This document shows, in pieces, positions 6,077-8,283 of a stretch of 8,283 nt of DNA (position 1 is the first letter of the stretch; the number at the start of each line of letters is the position of its first letter). The DNA lies in contig CAJTTU010000017.1 of NCBI GenBank assembly GCA_910579325.1, positions 10,330 to 18,612 of the forward strand. The letters are read 5' to 3'. Under the pieces are notes generated by a model, which did no database searches, had not been told where the DNA came from, and was given only the letters and a program-made list of their open reading frames with translations. The position numbers were made by a program, and so were the translations under genes. This DNA is from an uncultured Lachnospiraceae bacterium (GTDB lineage: Bacteria > Bacillota > Clostridia > Lachnospirales > Lachnospiraceae).

Positions 6077-6111
6077 CGCTTCTTCTATTGTACATGAAAA
6101 ATGAGAATATT
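6065..6111. repeat. 10-bp perfect inverted repeat bracketing the minD promoter -10
   Basis: AATATTCTCA (6065-6074) is the exact reverse complement of TGAGAATATT (6102-6111), with a 27-base spacer that holds the predicted -10 hexamer. The left arm overlaps the CRP-type palindrome and the right arm overlaps the promoter spacer and the edge of the -35. A dimeric or looping repressor could use both arms. Confidence 0.5.
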
Positions 6112-6115
6112 TCCA
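6087..6115 (-). promoter_or_regulatory. Probable sigma-A promoter of minD
   Basis: On the minus strand TGGAAA (6110-6115; four of six matches to TTGACA) and TACAAT (6087-6092; five of six matches to TATAAT) are separated by exactly 17 bases. Transcription would begin near 6080, leaving a leader of about 70 bases before minD. It would allow minD-minE-rodA-mgsA-carboxypeptidase to be expressed independently of mrdA-minC. Confidence 0.6.
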
Positions 6116-6121
6116 GCTGTT

Positions 6122-6787
6122 TTATATTAATTTTATATCATTTAGTACTTCTTTACATATGGTTTCCACATAAATATTACCATCTTCGACAAAAGCAATC
6201 TTGGGAATCGACCTTTCGTCCTCATCTCTGTTATCGTCACAGCGGGCGATGGCATCCCCGATGCGGATCTGCATGGCATCCATCTCAAGAGCCGCCACAA
6301 AAGCGTTTTCATTCCCCGAGATACCGGCATAAGCGTTTCCCTTCAACGCGCCCAGGACAATGATGTTCCCCCTGGCGATTACCTTTCCGCCCGGATTAAC
6401 ATCGCCCAGAATCACGATATTGCTTTCCGACTCCACCACCTGACCGCCCCGAAGGGTTCCCTTATAAAACAATCCCGGATTATAATCAGTGGACAGCGCC
6501 TGTTCCGTTTTGCCGCGGAACAGTTCTTCCTTCTCCTTATCCGGATCCACCACGCACAGCACCTGAATCGAAGAATTGTCCGTGATGGCGGACACGATCT
6601 CCATCTGCTCCGCGCTGCTTAATTTCTTGCCCTCAAAGGCCAGCGCCATCCTGGCATTCTTAAAAAAACCGGAGGATTCCCGGAATTTGGCCGCCACATC
6701 CTCTTTCAGCTGAGAAAATGGAAGCTCCGGGTCCAACACTACCGTAATTCCATAGGTATTCCCTTTGATCATAACAGACTGTTTCAT
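6122..6787 (-). CDS. minC: Septum site-determining protein MinC (FtsZ inhibitor)
   Basis: A 221-residue protein from the ATG at 6785-6787, which has AAGGG six bases upstream. A TTG at 6814 is also in frame but its GGAG sits too close, so it is not used. Residues 1-80 or so form the N-terminal domain that antagonises FtsZ (MIKGNTYGITVVLD, then a Phe/Lys-rich middle). A charged linker, DPDKEKEELF, follows at 81-90. Residues about 104-210 are the C-terminal beta-helix, with repeated glycine turns: ILGDVNPGGKVIARGNIIVLGALKG (within 126-150) and NAYAG. This domain dimerises and binds MinD. The surface motif usually written RSGQ is RGGQ here (113-116). It begins 39 bases after the mrdA stop, so it is probably co-transcribed with it. 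Confidence 0.95.
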   Translation of the reverse strand: MKQSVMIKGNTYGITVVLDPELPFSQLKEDVAAKFRESSGFFKNARMALAFEGKKLSSAEQMEIVSAITDNSSIQVLCVVDPDKEKEELFRGKTEQALSTDYNPGLFYKGTLRGGQVVESESNIVILGDVNPGGKVIARGNIIVLGALKGNAYAGISGNENAFVAALEMDAMQIRIGDAIARCDDNRDEDERSIPKIAFVEDGNIYVETICKEVLNDIKLI

Positions 6788-6826
6788 ACTCTTCCCTTTA
6801 TTATAGTTCCGCAACTCTCCATATTT

Positions 6827-8283
6827 TTACTCATTGTCATCCATCATATTGCTGTCCGACGCGCTGGAGTTCAGGATCGAGTCCAGGTCGATCTTCCCGA
6901 AATGATAATCCAGGGCATCCTTTGCCACCAGCACCGCGTTCGCGGCAGTATAACCGTTGGGAATGCTGACGGTAACGGCCACCTGAGGAGTTTCATAAGG
7001 CGCGAAGCAGACAAAGTTCGCATGATTGGGCCTGAGTTTATTTTCCTCAGCGGTACCGGTCTTGCCGGCCACCGTAACCGGCGTATCCGCGAACAGTGCG
7101 TTATAGGAGCCGTCCGTGATCACCTTCCGCATTCCCTCCCATACCACATCCCAGGCGGTCTCGGAAAACTCGGACTGCCCTGTCACCTTTCGGTCAAAGG
7201 TCTGCAACACCGCTCCCGTCGGACTGTTAATATGAGAGATCAGATTCAACTTTAATGTAGTGCCCCGGTTCGCCAGCGTCAAAGCGTATCGGTTTAACTG
7301 TGTATTGGTATAGGAATGAGAGCCCTGTCCGATTGCCGAGGGAATCGGGTTCTCATCCGTTATATGAGGATCGCTCTCATAAATCTCCACACCGGACTTC
7401 TCGCCGAAACCAAAAGCCTCCGAATATTTTTTCATCCGGCTTAAGCCCAGGCCAGCGTTATAGTTGCCGGAAGCATCCTGTGAAAGCCGGTAGCCTACCT
7501 CGCTGTAAAAATAGTTACAGGATTTGGCCAGTGCCTGCTGAATATTGATCACGCCGTGAATACCGGGATAGACATTGCACCTCAGCTCCAGTCCCAGCTC
7601 CGTAAAAATACCCTGGGTGGCGATTGTCTCCGTCGGCTGAAGCACCCCTTCCTCCATGCCCGCAATGGCGCTCACCATTTTAAAAGTGGAACCGGGAGCC
7701 GTCCTGGTCTGCGTCACTCTGGGATATAATGGAAGTGACTGGTCATTTTGCAACCGGGCGAAATAAGCCGGATCGGACATCAGCAGGTTGTTATCACTGC
7801 CAGGATAGGAAACCAGCGCCAGCACATTTCCTGTTTTCACATCGCTGACCACCACCGAGCCGGAACAGGGATCAAGGGCCAGCTGCGCCGGCGTGATCTC
7901 GATATTTTCAATCTTCTGTTTTATAAATGTAAAGGCAGCCGCGTCCCCCCCTGTCAACAGGCTCTGGTACGCTGTCTCATCATATTCCAAAACACCCTGA
8001 TCAAACAGCGCCAGGCACAGTTCCTGGCCTGACAGCGTCTCATCCTCCACCAGATAGCGGTAAATCTGTTTGCCGAAAGAGGTATCCGTGTCCAGAATCT
8101 CCTCCATCTTATCCACAAGAGCCGCAAAGGTATCCTCCGTGCTGGAATATTTGTCCTTCAAATCCAGTTTCTTCGTATCGATCCACCCGTTGGTCAGGGC
8201 ATGAAACAGAAAATCACGAAAACTGCAGGTGTCATCCCGCCACTGCTGATACATGGGATCCTCGGTGTCGATCCAGCTTCGCA
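6827..8283 (-). CDS. mrdA: Penicillin-binding protein 2, class B transpeptidase (5' end outside window)
   Basis: The frame is open to the right edge; the first ATG inside (8254) is internal, since codons for a protein-like RSWIDTEDP precede it, so the signal anchor and N-terminus are not visible. Numbering from that Met, the transpeptidase motifs are S189-T-F-K192, S245-C-N247 and K398-T-G400. LDPCSGSVVVSDVKTGNVLALVS (within 127-149) opens the catalytic domain. The enzyme cross-links peptidoglycan outside the membrane, and class B PBPs act as partners of SEDS polymerases; with rodA in the same cluster this one is best read as PBP2 of the elongation complex. FtsI and SpoVD are less likely given the context and no PASTA domains. 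The C-terminus ends in an acidic Ser/Asp/Asn-rich tail (NSSASDSNMMDDNE). mreBCD may lie upstream, outside the window. Confidence 0.9.
   Translation of the reverse strand, partial: RSWIDTEDPMYQQWRDDTCSFRDFLFHALTNGWIDTKKLDLKDKYSSTEDTFAALVDKMEEILDTDTSFGKQIYRYLVEDETLSGQELCLALFDQGVLEYDETAYQSLLTGGDAAAFTFIKQKIENIEITPAQLALDPCSGSVVVSDVKTGNVLALVSYPGSDNNLLMSDPAYFARLQNDQSLPLYPRVTQTRTAPGSTFKMVSAIAGMEEGVLQPTETIATQGIFTELGLELRCNVYPGIHGVINIQQALAKSCNYFYSEVGYRLSQDASGNYNAGLGLSRMKKYSEAFGFGEKSGVEIYESDPHITDENPIPSAIGQGSHSYTNTQLNRYALTLANRGTTLKLNLISHINSPTGAVLQTFDRKVTGQSEFSETAWDVVWEGMRKVITDGSYNALFADTPVTVAGKTGTAEENKLRPNHANFVCFAPYETPQVAVTVSIPNGYTAANAVLVAKDALDYHFGKIDLDSILNSSASDSNMMDDNE

Noticed and set aside
6800..6805. 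Perfect TATAAT on the minus strand just upstream of minC
   Set aside because: No -35 at suitable spacing, and transcription from it would begin inside the minC ribosome binding site.
6788..6814. TTG start for minC, nine codons earlier
   Set aside because: Its GGAG is only two bases away, while the ATG at 6787 has AAGGG at good spacing and starts directly with the conserved domain.
6902..7255. Plus-strand open frame of 117 codons
   Set aside because: Antisense to the PBP2 transpeptidase domain with the KTG motif; no ribosome binding site and no recognisable fold.

Overview
The window looks like a core-genome segment of a spore-forming-type Firmicute (class Clostridia, most likely Lachnospiraceae). 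The base for this is protein style and gene company: a MinC/MinD/MinE set beside RodA and PBP2, a methylglyoxal synthase family gene next to rodA, a DUF378 protein, a short P-loop protein often mislabelled PilT in this group, and an HlyD-like adaptor with a polybasic N-terminus. Base composition is balanced and gene starts carry strong purine-rich ribosome binding sites. The family-level assignment is inference; no rRNA or species marker is present.

Layout, from right to left because most genes are on the minus strand. 8283-6827 is the 3' part of a class B penicillin-binding protein (PBP2, mrdA), running off the right edge. It is followed by minC (6787-6122), a 110-base gap with a good promoter and a CRP-type palindrome, minD (6011-5220), minE (5201-4932), rodA (4836-3700), a methylglyoxal synthase family gene (3644-3249) and a lipoprotein D,D-carboxypeptidase (3228-2254). 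These seven genes form one cell-shape and septum-placement cluster: PBP2 and RodA are the transpeptidase/glycosyltransferase pair of the elongation machinery, MinCDE restricts where the FtsZ ring forms, and the carboxypeptidase trims pentapeptides in the wall those enzymes make. Immediately downstream, a separate promoter drives a 137-residue P-loop protein (2177-1764). A bidirectional rho-independent terminator (1683-1715) separates this block from the only plus-strand gene, a DUF378 membrane protein (1405-1617).

The left edge (1246-1, minus strand, 3' end outside) is an HlyD-like single-pass membrane protein with a barrel-sandwich domain, transcribed divergently from the DUF378 gene. The 158 bases between them are rich in dyad symmetry.

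There are no mobile elements, tRNA or rRNA genes, CRISPR arrays or phage genes, and I see no wholly new multi-gene system. The points most worth attention are: a methylglyoxal synthase in which the catalytic aspartate of the GGDQQ motif is a glutamine; an exact TGTGA-N6-TCACA palindrome just downstream of the predicted minD promoter, nested in a larger inverted repeat; a carboxypeptidase that appears to have replaced the usual C-terminal membrane anchor with a lipobox; and the structured intergenic region at 1261-1380.
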